Assembly: GCA_026419785.1 (NCBI GenBank)
Contig: JAODTK010004666.1
Coordinates: 599,501 to 663,500, forward strand
From: Sclerodactyla briareus
Taxonomy: Eukaryota > Echinodermata > Holothuroidea > Dendrochirotida > Sclerodactylidae
Length of the DNA: 64,000 nt
Direction: 5' to 3'
The notes beneath the pieces were generated by a model, which searched no databases, had not been told where the DNA came from, and saw nothing but the letters and a program-made list of their open reading frames with translations. The position numbers and the translations under genes were made by a program. Shown here piece after piece: positions 38,901 to 52,900 of this stretch (position 1 is its first letter; each line of letters begins with the position of its first letter).

Positions 38901-40858
38901 TGACCGAAGCGGTCATTGTATATATATAGGTTAGGGGTTCAATTATATACATGTTGTTTGCGATATTCCTCATAGGATGTGGGGAATTAGGCTGCATTTG
39001 AAAATGACCTGGCTCACAGTGAAGACCAAGATATGCGATTACAAATGACAACGATGGCGAAGGCATACATAACAGGATGATATCGTTTGCATTTGCATAA
39101 GCATAAATAACCACATAGTTCCATCATTCCAGTATACAAAGGAGTTTCTTTATAAAGTCATAATAGCATTTTCATCATTCAAATCTTCATGAGATGTTAC
39201 TGCGATGCATATAAAATGTACTATGTACAAAGGAATAGAGCAATCCCTGACGTAGAAGGCCTCGATGTCGCCATAATCATATTGAGCTTTCATATAGTAA
39301 TACCTGGTAAACAAGCAGTTGATGGTTGCAGCCAACACCGGCATCAAGTAATTACTGAACCTCCTGTCATAACAACAAACCATCACTGAAACCACAATGA
39401 TGACACCACAAGTAAAGTCCATGCAAGCACCAGACACAAACTTGTCTTGTGTTATAGGTGACTCACTGAGCTCTGTAACGACTCACAATACTGCAGATCT
39501 TTATCATGCACCAGTATTCACTGGTACTTCCAGGCAGACACACAACCTGCTGTTATAAGTGATTCTTGAAGGCTCTGCAACTACACCACATGAAATCTGA
39601 AATCATCCATCGGATATATTGCATGTTTTCATTAGTGCTTTACGAAGCAAATAACTAACTTTCATGATCACAAACATGGATGATGCATCAGTGTTAGTGT
39701 TCACTGATAACAAAAAACACAAAGCTGTCTGTTCTCGCTGAGCATGTGTCAATAACCAACATCAAAATCTGAATCATGTCCCAGTAGTTTAAACAAAAAA
39801 CCGTATTCTCACCAAACATGGTATGGTATCTGGATTGAGTGTATGCAGTTTGAGTACTTTCGAATTGTACACAATGATGTCTCTTTCACTTGTAAATTAC
39901 TGAGCCATGTTATGGTAAATTAAAATGCAACATCCATCAGTATATCATGCTCTTCATCACCACCTAACTCTGTATCAGAAGGTCTCTTTTCTGAACTTTG
40001 TTCAGGCCTGACTACTAAAACAGTGGGCTATTATATCACAGCAGTACTTATTGTATCAACCACCACTGAACAACCACGCTTCTGTCTTAGGCATAGTGTG
40101 AAGATCTGCAACTATCCCTATAACTTTTGTCTCCAAAGATACGCGACTGAACTTCTCACATCATTAATTCACTTAATATGGCTGCATCAACTTAGAAATT
40201 GGCCTCAGTACTTCCAGAAAGAGAACTGTCCCTAACATCTACGTACATTGCTATCATTTTTTTTCCGCAAGTGGTACAATCATATGGTGAACAATCCTGA
40301 CAGTATGGTAGCCCAATACAGCCATCAGAAACAATCGCTGGAACCTCTTCCACAGACACTATTCGCTCTACCGCCCTGATCCTGTCAACTATATCATGAA
40401 TCAGTAAACTACTGCAAATACTCTCCCTACATCCTGATGTGTTATCCTCTTCAGTATTTACTCACGCCGCCTCTTGTAAGGTTGTGTCAATGTCAATTGC
40501 TGCATTGACGAGTATTCCCGCTGTTGGAGTGCTGTCAAAAAGCCAATGAAGCCATGCAATTTACAGTGCCGACAGTAAGACAGAAAGCTCCAGATACCAT
40601 CCCATTTCACGACAGGGCTTTCACTAGGACCCGGTGCAGCTTCTCCACCATTCCAACAATTCCAAATGATCCAGAACGATAAAATCTGGCGTCAAGACAA
40701 GGTCTGCATGCAAGTCTGCCATCAAAATGATCCATGGAGAATTGACCATATACAGATAGTCTACTGCTGCAGTTTCGATGTCCACATGCCACAGACTAGC
40801 CTTGCAACTAGGGCATGTGACTGTGTTATTGTCAAATCATCTGCGTAATGGGCAGACG
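38901..40858. other. FBXL 3' flank, likely 3' untranslated region plus intergenic
   Basis: Sequence just below 40859 is downstream of the FBXL stop codon on the minus strand. A ~110-bp block with gttatagg/agtgac...ctgcaac is duplicated at about 39410-39590, and a family A-like hairpin (tctgaactttgttcaggc) lies near 39990. Confidence 0.4.
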
Positions 40859-40964
40859 CTACAAAATGGCACAACACCTACAGTACCGTGGTCGTTGACG
40901 CCCGTCGGTGGAGTGCGAGTCGGGGGAGCGAAGTAGGCATGGACCTTGACACTGGGAGTTGAGC
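40859..40964 (-). CDS. FBXL20: FBXL last exon with CaaX-type C-terminus
   Basis: Acceptor ccttccacag. It reads VKVHAYFAP and then, in a frame shifted by an apparent indel, RYCRCCAIL followed by TAG. Vertebrate FBXL20 and FBXL2 end in CCxIL, a CaaX box that is geranylgeranylated in FBXL2. A longer unshifted frame ending in VCPLRR exists but loses the conserved tail. Confidence 0.9.
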
Positions 40965-43900
40965 CTGTGGAAGGGGGAGGAAGAGGATGGTTACGGTAAG
41001 GTTGATCACAGAGTGTAGGTGTCATTTATAACAGACTCATCGCCCCCAGTTGTCTCGCCTGGTCGCGCGATCAGTGGTTTCTTCCATAAGTCACCATGCG
41101 ATCAATTATAAGTCTTTCCGTGTGTTTTGCTTTCAGATTTTGGTATTACATGTAGCATTCAACAGACAACTGAAACGGCCTATTAATTACCAATTTCAAA
41201 TTCATAAGGACTGATTATTGAACAAGCCTACCAAAGAGTATACGTTTTGTGGAAATGTACAAAAAAAAATTCTGAATTGCAAATTAGACCAAACTCAACT
41301 TCTATTGACCCATTTTCGCAGGACCAATGGTGGACCACACTTGATACATGTCATGGGGATTCCGACACTTGAACATTTGGCATGATGGACAATTTATACA
41401 CACTGCATAACCCCCAGTGACTCAAGTCAATGTTAACATTTTGGGGGACAAAAGTAGACCATCCCATCAAGCTTCATGAAAATCGAAACCAACTTTGAAA
41501 TTTTGAATAAACCATGCAAATAGACACAATGAATGACCTTCAAGTGTCCTCCAGTCTATGTGTAAAAATGTTGGAAGTGAAGTAATCCATATGTACCAAG
41601 TTCCGTGAAGGTAAACCATACCCACAAGGTTTCATGAAAAATCCAAGCAACTTCCAAGATTTTGCATATATTATGCAAATTAGGTTTGTTGATTGACCCC
41701 AAATTTTTGTTAAATAAAGTTTTTTGACTGAAGGGAGACCATATTCATGAAGTTTCTAAAAATCCCAACGAATTATCAACTTTTCATAAATTATGCAATT
41801 GGACAACTTAATTAGCCTATTTTATGCTGAACATTGAATCCAGTGCATCTACCTTATATCCTGCATCTATGTTGCTAAACCAAGTCAACCATAGCACCTA
41901 CGGTTCATCCGTATTCTTGCTAACGAGCCGAAACAATTAATCAATCAATATGCAAATTAACATTACTTAGTTAGTGACTTTGTGCCAAAATCTAATCAGA
42001 TTCGTGTTCATCCACCCCCGATACTACATACAGAATTTCATAAAAATTGGGCTTACCGTTCTGGAGAAATCCTGCTAACTAGGAGTGGGACACCCCACAC
42101 GACAAAGTGATCACTAAGTCTCCATCTGAACTTTGTTTCAGCGCGAGACAAAATATCATTACCAAGATATTTAAGGATTGGAATAACCAAATATCTCCCA
42201 CTTTGATCGAGTGAAAAGTAATGAAACATTGCATTTCAGTTGCATTCGTGTCAATTTACCCAACAAATAGGTAACAGAGAATGTCACAGGATTGCGGATG
42301 AGATATAGCCTCTCCAAGGGTTGCCCACTTGTTCTTAATGTGTTCATGATTTGTGTATGTTGCTCACCTGCAGTCTCTGATGCCTGCTCTGGTTATGAGC
42401 TGACAGTCGTAGAGTTCAATCCGTCGCAGCCCGTGACAGCCCATCAGGTGCTCTAGGGAGGCGTCTGTGATCAGTGGACAGTTATCGAGCTCTATCACCT
42501 TGAGGACTTCGGTGGCACAGGCGCTGGTTCCTATGTGGCGTATACCCTGCGCTTGATCAGCTCACAGTGGGACAAAGGTTCTGTCAGAAACAGATAAAAA
42601 TGGACCATCATGAGCTGATATGCACTACACCCTGTGCAATTGGGGCCAATTAGGGGGCAACACAAACCAGTGTCTTTGATAAGACCATGTCTAGTCCCCT
42701 CACCACCAAGTACAACAAAGTCTAGTTCCTCTTCCCACCAAGTTAACAAGTCGAGTCCTCATCCACCAAGTAAAACAAGTCTAGTCTCATCCACAAGTAA
42801 AATCAGATTGCCCTTTGAAGTACAATGGTCACGTAAATTTTCTTTAAATTTCATCGACTGTTTTCAGTACGTCGCATTGAATGTCATCCATCCAAAAAAT
42901 CAATTTGATTATGTGTACTGTCCTTCTCTTGGCCAAAGTAGTTTTCTAATTATGCATTGCCAGAACACCGCACATGAAATATTCTAGACAAGGCGATCCC
43001 CCCCAAGTGTCTCGCCTGGTGCGCGATCCGTTTTTTTCTTCTATTAGTCACCATGCAAACAATTACAAGGCATTCCCATGTGTCGCTTAAAGATTTGAGT
43101 ATTATCTTTTACAGACCAGCTACTAATCAGTGACCTATTTCAAATCGAAAGGACTGATTATTGACAATGTCTCCTAAAGGATGAAGTCTGTAGCCGTGGA
43201 CTAAATTGCCTAAATTATGCGTTTCAACGAAATCCGGCAAACTTCAAAATGTACGCAGAAATTATGCAAATTAGACCATTGAATGACCTCCATGACCCTG
43301 AATCCCCATGATAAAAATAATTGGAACTCCGGTAAACTATACCCACCAGTTTCCATGAAATCAAAGCAACTTAAAGATTTTGCATAAATTAAGCAAATTA
43401 GGTATCAATGGAATGATCTCCATTGACCCCGGAACCCCGAACCTTTGTTAAAAAGTTTCAGGACTGAAGGTAGAACACATTCACCAAGTTTTTTTGGAAA
43501 TCCGACGAAATTTTGAATTTTTGGCAATAATTTATGCAATTTAGATGACTTAATGTGACCATATTGTACGTAACGCTGAAAATCTGCTCATTTCTCATCT
43601 ACGTTTTATCCCGCATCTATGTGCCAAAACCAATTCACCATAGCACTACGGTTCATCGTATCTTGCTGACTATCCTGACAATAAATGACATTAAATAGGC
43701 TTCTTACGCTCACGTAATTAATGATTTTGTGCCCAAAATCTAAATCTAATCAGATCGTGTTCACCCACCCCGATGCTACCCTGAAAAGTTTTGTCCCAAT
43801 TAAACTTACTGTTCTAAATATATCCTTCTAACGAGAGAGTGCCACACACACGCAACCATAGTGGACCACTAAGTCTCCCTCCTGAATTTCATTCGGCGAG

Positions 43901-46900
43901 ACAAAAATGCAGCTTGATTCTTTTTAAGATGCACATCCCAATGGCCAAAGAGAATGATAGCTTCAAATGGATCCAAGGGACAGCATCAGTCAGGTCTTCA
44001 GTAGCATTCAGCTGGCTGCATCATCAGGCTTTTCTCCAAATGACGTGGTTACATTGTTACCTGTTTCCTGATGCCTATAACGAGCACCATACCAATAGAG
44101 TCCTCAAACTGCTGTCTTTACTGTATTTGACCGACCCGCTTCCAGCTAACTACATCACTTGCTCTGATTACCAAACGATGGCAACACACATTCCAATGAC
44201 AATTTTGCAGTAAGTCCATGGATGTATAGCGATATTGATCATATATTTGTATACCGCCCTATCCCGAGGAGCAATGATCTGAGGCAGTTTACAATCCCCG
44301 GCAACCAGATCTGTGATGCCGAGAGAGAAACCAACAGTCTTGATGTTTCTACTAGCCAGACCTACCTAGCCAGAGAGAGAACTATATGTTGTGTTGTTTG
44401 GCTTTGAAAGGAACACTTTTCATGGGAGATTAATACCATTAGCGTGATGGAAACATGGGGAAATATTTGCCAAGTTTCTTGTCCTCAGGTGATGTACCTT
44501 TTGCAATAGGGGAGTTTTGGAGGATCGTTCAACTGATTGTTTGTGCAGCATGATAAGCCTTCAAACTGCAAAGTGTCCCACTGACCTATGGATACCATAT
44601 CATTACTATATCTTTACAACTGTAACCGTGAACCCATAGGAGTACATGCATGGTACCAAGGCAGTCTTGTACAGGGCTCCTCCGCACAGTGCAAACCTTC
44701 GTAGTACATGATTAAACTATAAACCTTGTATACTTATGGCAAATTAGATGACAATTAAACCCTAGCATATTTTAGCACTGAGAAGCTATTAATCTATAGA
44801 TAGTTATTCAACTCATGTTCACACACCAAACGGCTGATACTACATACAAATTTTTAACCCAAATCGGACCGTCCGTTTTGAGAAAATCCTGCTAACGAGA
44901 AAGTGCAACAACGCCACACGCTAGATTGATCGCTAGCCTCTTTACTTTGTTCAGGTGAGACACAACTTGCGTTTGGGTATCCTCATATGATTTTGTCACA
45001 AACAGGTACGGAATGACTCACCAATTTTTCTAGATTAGGACAGCCGAGGCTAGGTGACTCAGAGATCATCGGCGATTCGAGAAAGAACAAGATCAACCTG
45101 ATGTTTAGAGACAAGCTGCAAGAGTGATTCGTAGATTATTATCTGGCACTGCATCTAGAGGATGAAGAAAGTTGGCATGAAGACCACTTGAATGCAACAC
45201 AACTCAGTCACTGATGCTGAAAGTAACACTTCCAAAGCAACTGTTGTTATATAATTATTCTGGTAATTCTCAGTATACTGCGTTAGCATTCCTTTGTGTT
45301 CCTTGGCCCGTATCGATTGTTCACCTGTTCATCAAGTCAAAATAAGATATATCATCTTGGCTCACTGGAAAAGCTGATTGGTTCGTAACAAAAAACAGAA
45401 AAAATTCAAACCCCCCATCAGTTGATCTCTAGTCTAATCTGATCTGATTCTGATTCTTTCATTATTAGGTGTGCTAAGAGCTAGCTGTCAGCATTCCTCC
45501 TGTTTTAATCTTATTATCAACAACAACGAAGAGAAAAAAATAATTGACAATAATTCCAATGAACTGCCTATACCCAACAAACTAGTATACAAATTTACTA
45601 CAGTGATTTTATAGATCAAAGCACGACAAAGATAGTTCCGGGTCATCCGGGTCGAATATAAACAAGAGTACCAATGGTGCTATAGCTCTAACCGCACAAA
45701 TGTACAATTAGGTGTTAAATGTTCAAGACCATCAGGCCAAACAGGCAGTATCGAACAATGGCCTATTGTGCCCCTGTCAATGACCTTTGACCTTCTTAGT
45801 AGTCAATAAACATTGTTACTCAGTTTGGTCAACATCCATCGAAGAATGACCAATTGAGAGAGAATAAGGCAATTCACACAGTTGTTGAGTCCAAGTTCGT
45901 CAATCCATCAAAGCATGACTTTATTTGGGGTCTGTAATGCTTCTTTTCATCAGATGTTACTATTTTACCTCTAATGGCACTATATGATATTGCAATCAAA
46001 ATCTGTGAATTGACACAGTGTCAAGAAAATCTATTGTACTTTGTAAGAGGACATACATTTTGAAACGTTACACATAATGGCCTATATTGCCCCTCTACTG
46101 AGTCTTGCCACCACCAGTGGAAAAACGTCAAGTCAATAAACATTGTGACCAAATTTGGTAGACACCCATTGAGGAATTACTGTTTGGGGGCCAAAAAAGC
46201 AAAAAGCGATGGATGGATGGATGGTAGATAGATAGAATGACATGCAGATTCTAATAGCTGTTTGAGCTACAAATGCAATGGTGCCTCCCATCATAGTGTA
46301 GGTGGAAACCGTGAGTGGCCGTACTGTCGGCCAACTTGCAAATTGTCTTCCCAAGTGTCAGGTACATGGCGGCTCAAAACATCCATATTTGACCTTGAGT
46401 ATGCCAGATGACCCAACTAAGAATCTCTTTTTTCTAGGCCAAACAATTCAAGGCTCATATTATCATGGCATGCCAATGTGGGATTTGATATTCACTCAGT
46501 TTCTATTCATCCACAAGCTATTCAATCCCTTTTGATTGTTATTGTTTTGATTAGATGTCACCTAAAAATGTAGCTTGTTCAAGACTCTTTTGATTCGTGG
46601 AAGGTATACAATTGGTGTACTTGCATTGATGACATACTGCATACCTTCAATCTCAACCTATCTGCAAATGAAGAGCGAGTGGAAAAATGTGCTGCGATGA
46701 CTTATTCCTCCCAACTTTCCATTTAAAAAAAGGAAAACCTACCGCACACATTCCTCCCGATCCATTTTTCCTCATTCTGAACAAGTCTGAAAATATGATG
46801 AACAAACAATAAATCAGTGTGAAGGATAGGACAAATTTTGCAGCAATTACCTCCTATAGCAGTTCTGTGATTCAGGGGCTACTATTGTGTGACGCTGATA

Positions 46901-49900
46901 TTACCGGGAAAAGTAGCCCAACCAGTCACACTTCCATTTCTATTATCTCCTTCAATTTTCTTCATTCCTTCTAGTGCACAAATGTATAAACCCTGATTGG
47001 CTGCACTAGCGCACATAGACTGGTATGAGCCCTGTAGCTCTGTATATTTGGTGATTTGCGTTGCACGTGCATCAGTCCAGACTCTGGTAATGTATAGAGT
47101 CTGCTGTGATTTACTGCCTTGTGTCTGCGGCGAAAAACAACAGCGCGCTACACGTAAGTTTACTTTGGCGCCGATATAGCGATCTCCATATTTTTTTACA
47201 GCATACAAGTTAATGACCGGATTCATGCAACTTCTCGGGTGAGGACGTTTCTATCAGTGAGAAGGTTTTATGTGATGTAGTTCTACAAATCACTAGCGTA
47301 TTGCATGGCTTTGTTATTGATGAAACATGTGCGAACCAGGGACCTCACAGTAAAATCAAAAGGACATATAAATGTTGGGTAGGCAAGTTCTGATAGGGCT
47401 GCACTTTGTGCTTATAGTAGGGCAGGCAAGTTCTAATAGGGCTGCACTAGTGCTTATAGTAGGGCAGGCAAGTTCTAATAGGGCTGCACTAGTGCTTATA
47501 GTAGGGCAGGCAAGTTCTGATAGGGCTGCACTTTGTGCTTATAGTAGGGCAGGCCGAGTCCTGAGGAGGCTGCACTAGTGCTTATAGTAGGGCAGGCAAG
47601 TTCTGATAGGGCTGCACTTTGTGCTTATAGTAGGGCAGGCAAGTTTAATAGGGTTATAATAGTGCTTATGGTAGGGCAGGCAAGTTCTGATAGGGCTGCA
47701 CTTACGCCTATAGCAGGGCAGGCAAGTTCTGATAGGGCTGCACTTATGCTTACAGTAGGGCAGGCAAGTGCTGATTGCTTATTGACACATAGCAAGTTCT
47801 GCTTTTTAGTCATCTGTCATGACTGTGGGCAAATTTGACAAATCCCAGCTCTTAGGGGTAACATGGGGAAGAGAACCTACGTTCATTCCTTCTGAATATC
47901 AAATCAGTTTTTGAATATCACAGCCACTGATTGATCATTGAGATCCATACTGTGAGCAGCTGCCCTGAGCTTTGAGGTCTCCTGGATCCTGTTGTGGATA
48001 TACACCTCTGAGCAACAAATTACGTTAATGGCTAAAACTTACCCTAATCACTAACTTGACAATCCCTGATAGCCATCAATTGTACAATTAGGAATATTCA
48101 TACTCAGAGATGATAAATTCAGAAACTTACCCTGGCAAGAGCTTGGAATCCACTATCAGAGAACTGTAAACAGCCAGAGACTTCTAGTGTTCTGAGGGGA
48201 AGAAAAGAGTGTTGAGTGAGTGTGGTAAAATACTGCTGCCTGTCATATAGTGACTCCAGTAGAGCTATTCAGAAACAACCCACATGTAACTCTACACTAC
48301 CAGAGTAGTACCATGCATTGGAGCTGTCACTCTGTGGTACCATGTACCCTTCTTCTCAGTTGCTTAGAGGTACACTTAAATTCTAGGCAGGAAGGTGAAT
48401 GTTGGGATGATTCTCAGCCTATCAGGTGAATGCCCTTCCAAAAATGTAACATTTGACACCTATAGTAATAATGGGCATTGGCTTATTTTGTGATTTTTCA
48501 AAAGCTCCATTCAGCGTTTGCAATTTTCGAGAAAATGAACATCAATGATATTGAAAAGAATGCTTGTTCGATACCCAAAAAAATAGAAAAATCCCCTACC
48601 AGAAGAACTTCAGTCAAAATTACAGCACTCAAATCATTTCTATTTTGGAGAAAATGATGATCAGTTTGCGAATCTTCAGAAAAGCATGGCCGGCTGTAAC
48701 AAATATATACGTTTCGCCGCAGGGACCTATTCCACGAAATTACATATTTTTACCTAATACTATTGTTTCAAAAGATTTTTTTTGCAATTGTAGTTTTTAT
48801 ATCAGTTGATACAATAGATTACTACAGTAGAGGTAGCTTCGTGGCTGGTAAAGAGGACATGAATAAAGTCTGAATGGAACTTTAATGCAAATTTCCCTGA
48901 ATTTGGCAAACCTGCTCTGGTTGGGGTGGGTGCATACTCTAGTATGGACTATATCGATAACTGAAATAGATTTACTCCTTCTGCTCGTCATTTCCTGTTT
49001 TAACATTTCTGTAGCAATGTCTGAACTCCAGGATAATCCTCACCTTATACTATGGCAGTGGTTACTAAGTGATAAGAGTGCCTTGTCCGTGAGATGCTGG
49101 CATCCTGATAGACAGAGGGATTCCAGCTTTGTACAGCCTCGAGCCAAGTCCTGCATGCCGTCATCACTGATGTTCTGTTGGGAGGAGGATGATCACTGCG
49201 AGTTATTGCATGCATCGATAAGCTACGAGCAAGAGGCCAAACCAGACCTGGGAGGATCATTCTTCTGGCCCGTTAAGTGTTTGATGAGCCCAGGCCTAAT
49301 ATTTTGTACATGATCTTTGCCCACCAGATTGTAGTGGGGTGAGTGTACATCCAGTTTGGCCAATACTACGAGGCCGGTCACGATGCAGATGCTCGCTACC
49401 GCGATCTCATAGGCTGCAAACCTTCACCAGACAGCAGATTAGCTCAGTCGGTAAAGCTTCCAGCTTGTGAGCCAGAGCACCTGAGGGCAGCTTTGGCGAG
49501 TTGTGTTATACGGGGCACATCTCCTCACTAGTCTCATGCTACCCATGTGTAAAAGTGGGGAGAATTCAAGTGACCTGGAGGGAGTATTGAGCACCAGAGA
49601 AACTGTGATATCATCAGTGGGTTCAGGAACTGCTCGGCTCGCCTCTCTCATGATCAATTGTTGTTTTTGTTAAGATATCCAATTGGTTTCAACTACCCTG
49701 TTCTCTAACAGTTCAAAAAAGAGCAAATTGTCAGTTAAGCGGATGATAACAGCAAATCCTAGAAGAATACAGAGGTGGAAATATTTCGCCAGCTCAAGTG
49801 CTTACCGTAGAATGGAAACTAATCGATATGATAGTCTCAATTCATTGGTACTGGCTGTCGAGAGACTGATCTATCTATTGTCTACCAACAGAGTGCCAAG

Positions 49901-52900
49901 ATTTGTGGAAATGGGACTGAATTAGAAATTCACTTGAATTATGCATATTAGACACATTACATGACCTCCAGAGACCTGAGTTTATGTTGAAAATTTTGGG
50001 AATAAAGGTACACCAAACCCAGAAAATTTCACAGAAACCAATCAACTTTGCAACAAATTCTGCAAAAAATATTTATTAAAATAAAAATTATCAGGACTTA
50101 AGGTAGACTATATTGGGAAATTAGACTAGTGGAATATTGCATAAATTATGCAAATAAGTTGACTTATCAGCATATGTTATGCTGAAAATTCATTCAATTC
50201 ATCAACCTATTATCCTCCTATGGGCCGAACCACATCACCTTATCTCACCTAATCTTGCTAACAAGCTCAAATAAATTACATAGAATAGGCTACTACCGTA
50301 CTTGATTAAGTGACTTTCAAATCTAACCAAGAAGTGTTCACTCATCCTCGGTATCACATACAAAATATCATCAAAATCTGTCAAACAGTTTAAGAGAAAT
50401 ACTGACAAAGAAAGTGTGAGATACATGTCACAATGATCGCCAAGTCTCTTCCTGAATGTCATTCAGGCGAGACAAGACACAGAATATGGCAATATGGGAG
50501 TAGGTAGGGTTAGGGTTAGGGTTAGGGTTATGCTATGAACTGCCTACTCCACATTCACTATATTGTCTGTCTAATTCCTTTCATGTACTCAGCATCTGCT
50601 GGTAGTTCAACCGCATGCTTCCATACACCCACATTTGCCAATCAGTGGGCTTGATATCAACACGTTCTCCGTGAACAAGGGACTACATTTACCAAATTCC
50701 GTTCAAATCCGACCATACTATGAAAAAACCGGCGAATTGTGCAAATTAGCAGGCCTCAGCAGGGTGGCAATGCCCACATTTAACGCATCCAAGATTTTAC
50801 TACGGCAGAAATGAGTGTGAAGTTTCAGCTTGATTGGACAATGAGGTAATGCACTCACATTAAATATACCAGCAGAGATGACTATAATATACCAAAAGTG
50901 TGGGTACGATGGGACAGGTAGCCATGCATAGTATAGCATTACTCGTATTACTAACATAGCTCACAAATAGCACAGCGATAACTCACAGTGGAGCATAACT
51001 CATTACTGCTTTATACTGGTACTCTCAATTTAATTTGGGGAGTGAACTGCACTTGCTAGGCCCTGTGGGAACTCTTGTCCACTCCATGTTACTGATCATC
51101 TCATTGTCAACTCAGTCTAAGTACAGGTCTACCTGTGTATAGAACAAATTGCCTCAAAATCTCCAGCTCTGTACACATGCACAGATCTCCCAAAATAATG
51201 TAATTAAATTTTTGAAACCTTGCTACTAAACTCGTGATAAGTGTATGTGGAGTAAAGAAGGGGAGGGGGGTGGGGAGACTATGTAAATATGTTGATGTTA
51301 TTATTTTGGGAAGAAACATGTTTTTGGTATACTTTTGGGAGTGACTGCTTCTTGATAAGCCCACCAGGATTTCTAGTGCACTTCCTTTCACATTTTTATT
51401 CTTCGGATTTACATGTATCTCTGTTTTTGTTAAAAATTTCACTGTGGGAAAACAAATGAACGAAACAAATGAAACGAAATGTATGAGGTATGAAGTAGTA
51501 CGACAGTTCAATATACACATCATCCACAGCATAATAATGAGGTGATTAGAGTATACACTGTGAACAGCGCTCAGCTGCCTCAGCTACAGGATCTGCCTCT
51601 CGCACACAGTCCTGAGGATGAGCATTGTTAGCATCTACTCTATAGGACCAGTACAACCTGGACAGATGAACAAGCACTCGGTATACCCATCACAGCTGGG
51701 TGGACCAAGCAGCAGAGACTCCTCACGACCTCGTCCTGAGGGGACCACCCTTATTATCTGGGACCAGTACTGCCTGGACAGCAGACTGAGTACTCTGTAT
51801 TCATCATAGCTAAGTGGACCAGGCCTCAAAGCCCCCCCCCCCCCCACAACCTCGTTCCTAATGATAAGCACTGGATAAAAGACTGAGCGTTTTGTATTCA
51901 TCACAGCTAAGTGGACCAAGCGCATGAGCTCTTCTCCCAGCACCTGGGTCCTGAGGGGACCACTGTTAGCATCTATGGGACCAGACAGAAGACTCTACAT
52001 GGGCTGGGCCACACCAGCAAGTGGAATACACTGACGGAGTATGCTTTCAGCCAAACTCTCCCAACTACTTGAGCTACCTAGCTAGCTAATGTCATTCTTC
52101 CTGCATGCTTCACTCAGGAATCCTCCCCACAGCCTCTTATGAAGCCCTATTCCGGATCATTTTGCTGTGTTGTTACAATCTCCACAAATAGGGAACTTTC
52201 ATGCTCCGAATTGAAATAAAATAAAGAATTGTTTCATACAAACAACAATACAACCTATCTACCCCTAACCCCCAACCCAACCCCCCCCCCCAAAATTTTC
52301 CACAAAAAAAAAAAAAAGGCCTGCATAAATTTATAAATTTCCTGCCAAGAATCTGCAATGGATTTGACATCAACATAAACACACTGTTAGGATGATTTCA
52401 TGGTTCCCGGACAATTCCCACCGGACAATTCCCACCCAAATGTGACCCTAACTTTAGTCCCTAACCCTAATTCGGACCACAAAAAAACATTCCGTTGGGG
52501 GGGAATTGTCGGGGGGAATTGTCGGGGGGAATGGTCGGTCACGGATTTCATTCACAGATACTCACCAGGCAATTGTGCAAGTTAAGAGTTTTGGGTTTTA
52601 AATGGGGGACTGTGACAACCTAAATGATGAAGGCCTTCATCTGTGATCTGAAACAAGAGACAAAAAGAATTATCATAAACTACTGTTCACAAACAAAAGT
52701 ATAGCTTAGTTTGCTGAGAGGGACATGTGTGGATTACTACTGAGGCCAAATAGGACCCCCCTCAGAGGTAGGCCTACATCCCTTGAGGCCGCACCAACCG
52801 AAGAGGCTACTGAAAAGAGTGCTGGATTTTATTTAGGTAATTTTACCCTGCCCTTTTTTATTAAATTAGATTTGATTAGATATATAGATTAGATTAGATA

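Noticed and set aside
42368-42546. Alternative FBXL acceptor at gcgcag just before GIRHIG
   Set aside because: It would drop the conserved SHCELI segment; the ttctgacag acceptor at 42581 retains it.
42531-42749. Stand-alone 72-codon minus-strand gene
   Set aside because: Its C-terminal LSHCELI segment is part of the penultimate FBXL exon read in one of two frames.
44980-45500. LINE C-terminal fragment (QAARVIRRLLSG-like reading near 45120)
   Set aside because: The resemblance is limited to a few residues; the adjoining sequence is an FBXL exon and its acceptor.
47372-47838. Repeat-containing protein encoded by the 43-bp minisatellite
   Set aside because: Openness follows from array regularity and is seen on both strands; there is no splice or start context.
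50502-50530. Chromosome end
   Set aside because: Only about four TTAGGG units, embedded in ordinary sequence on both sides.
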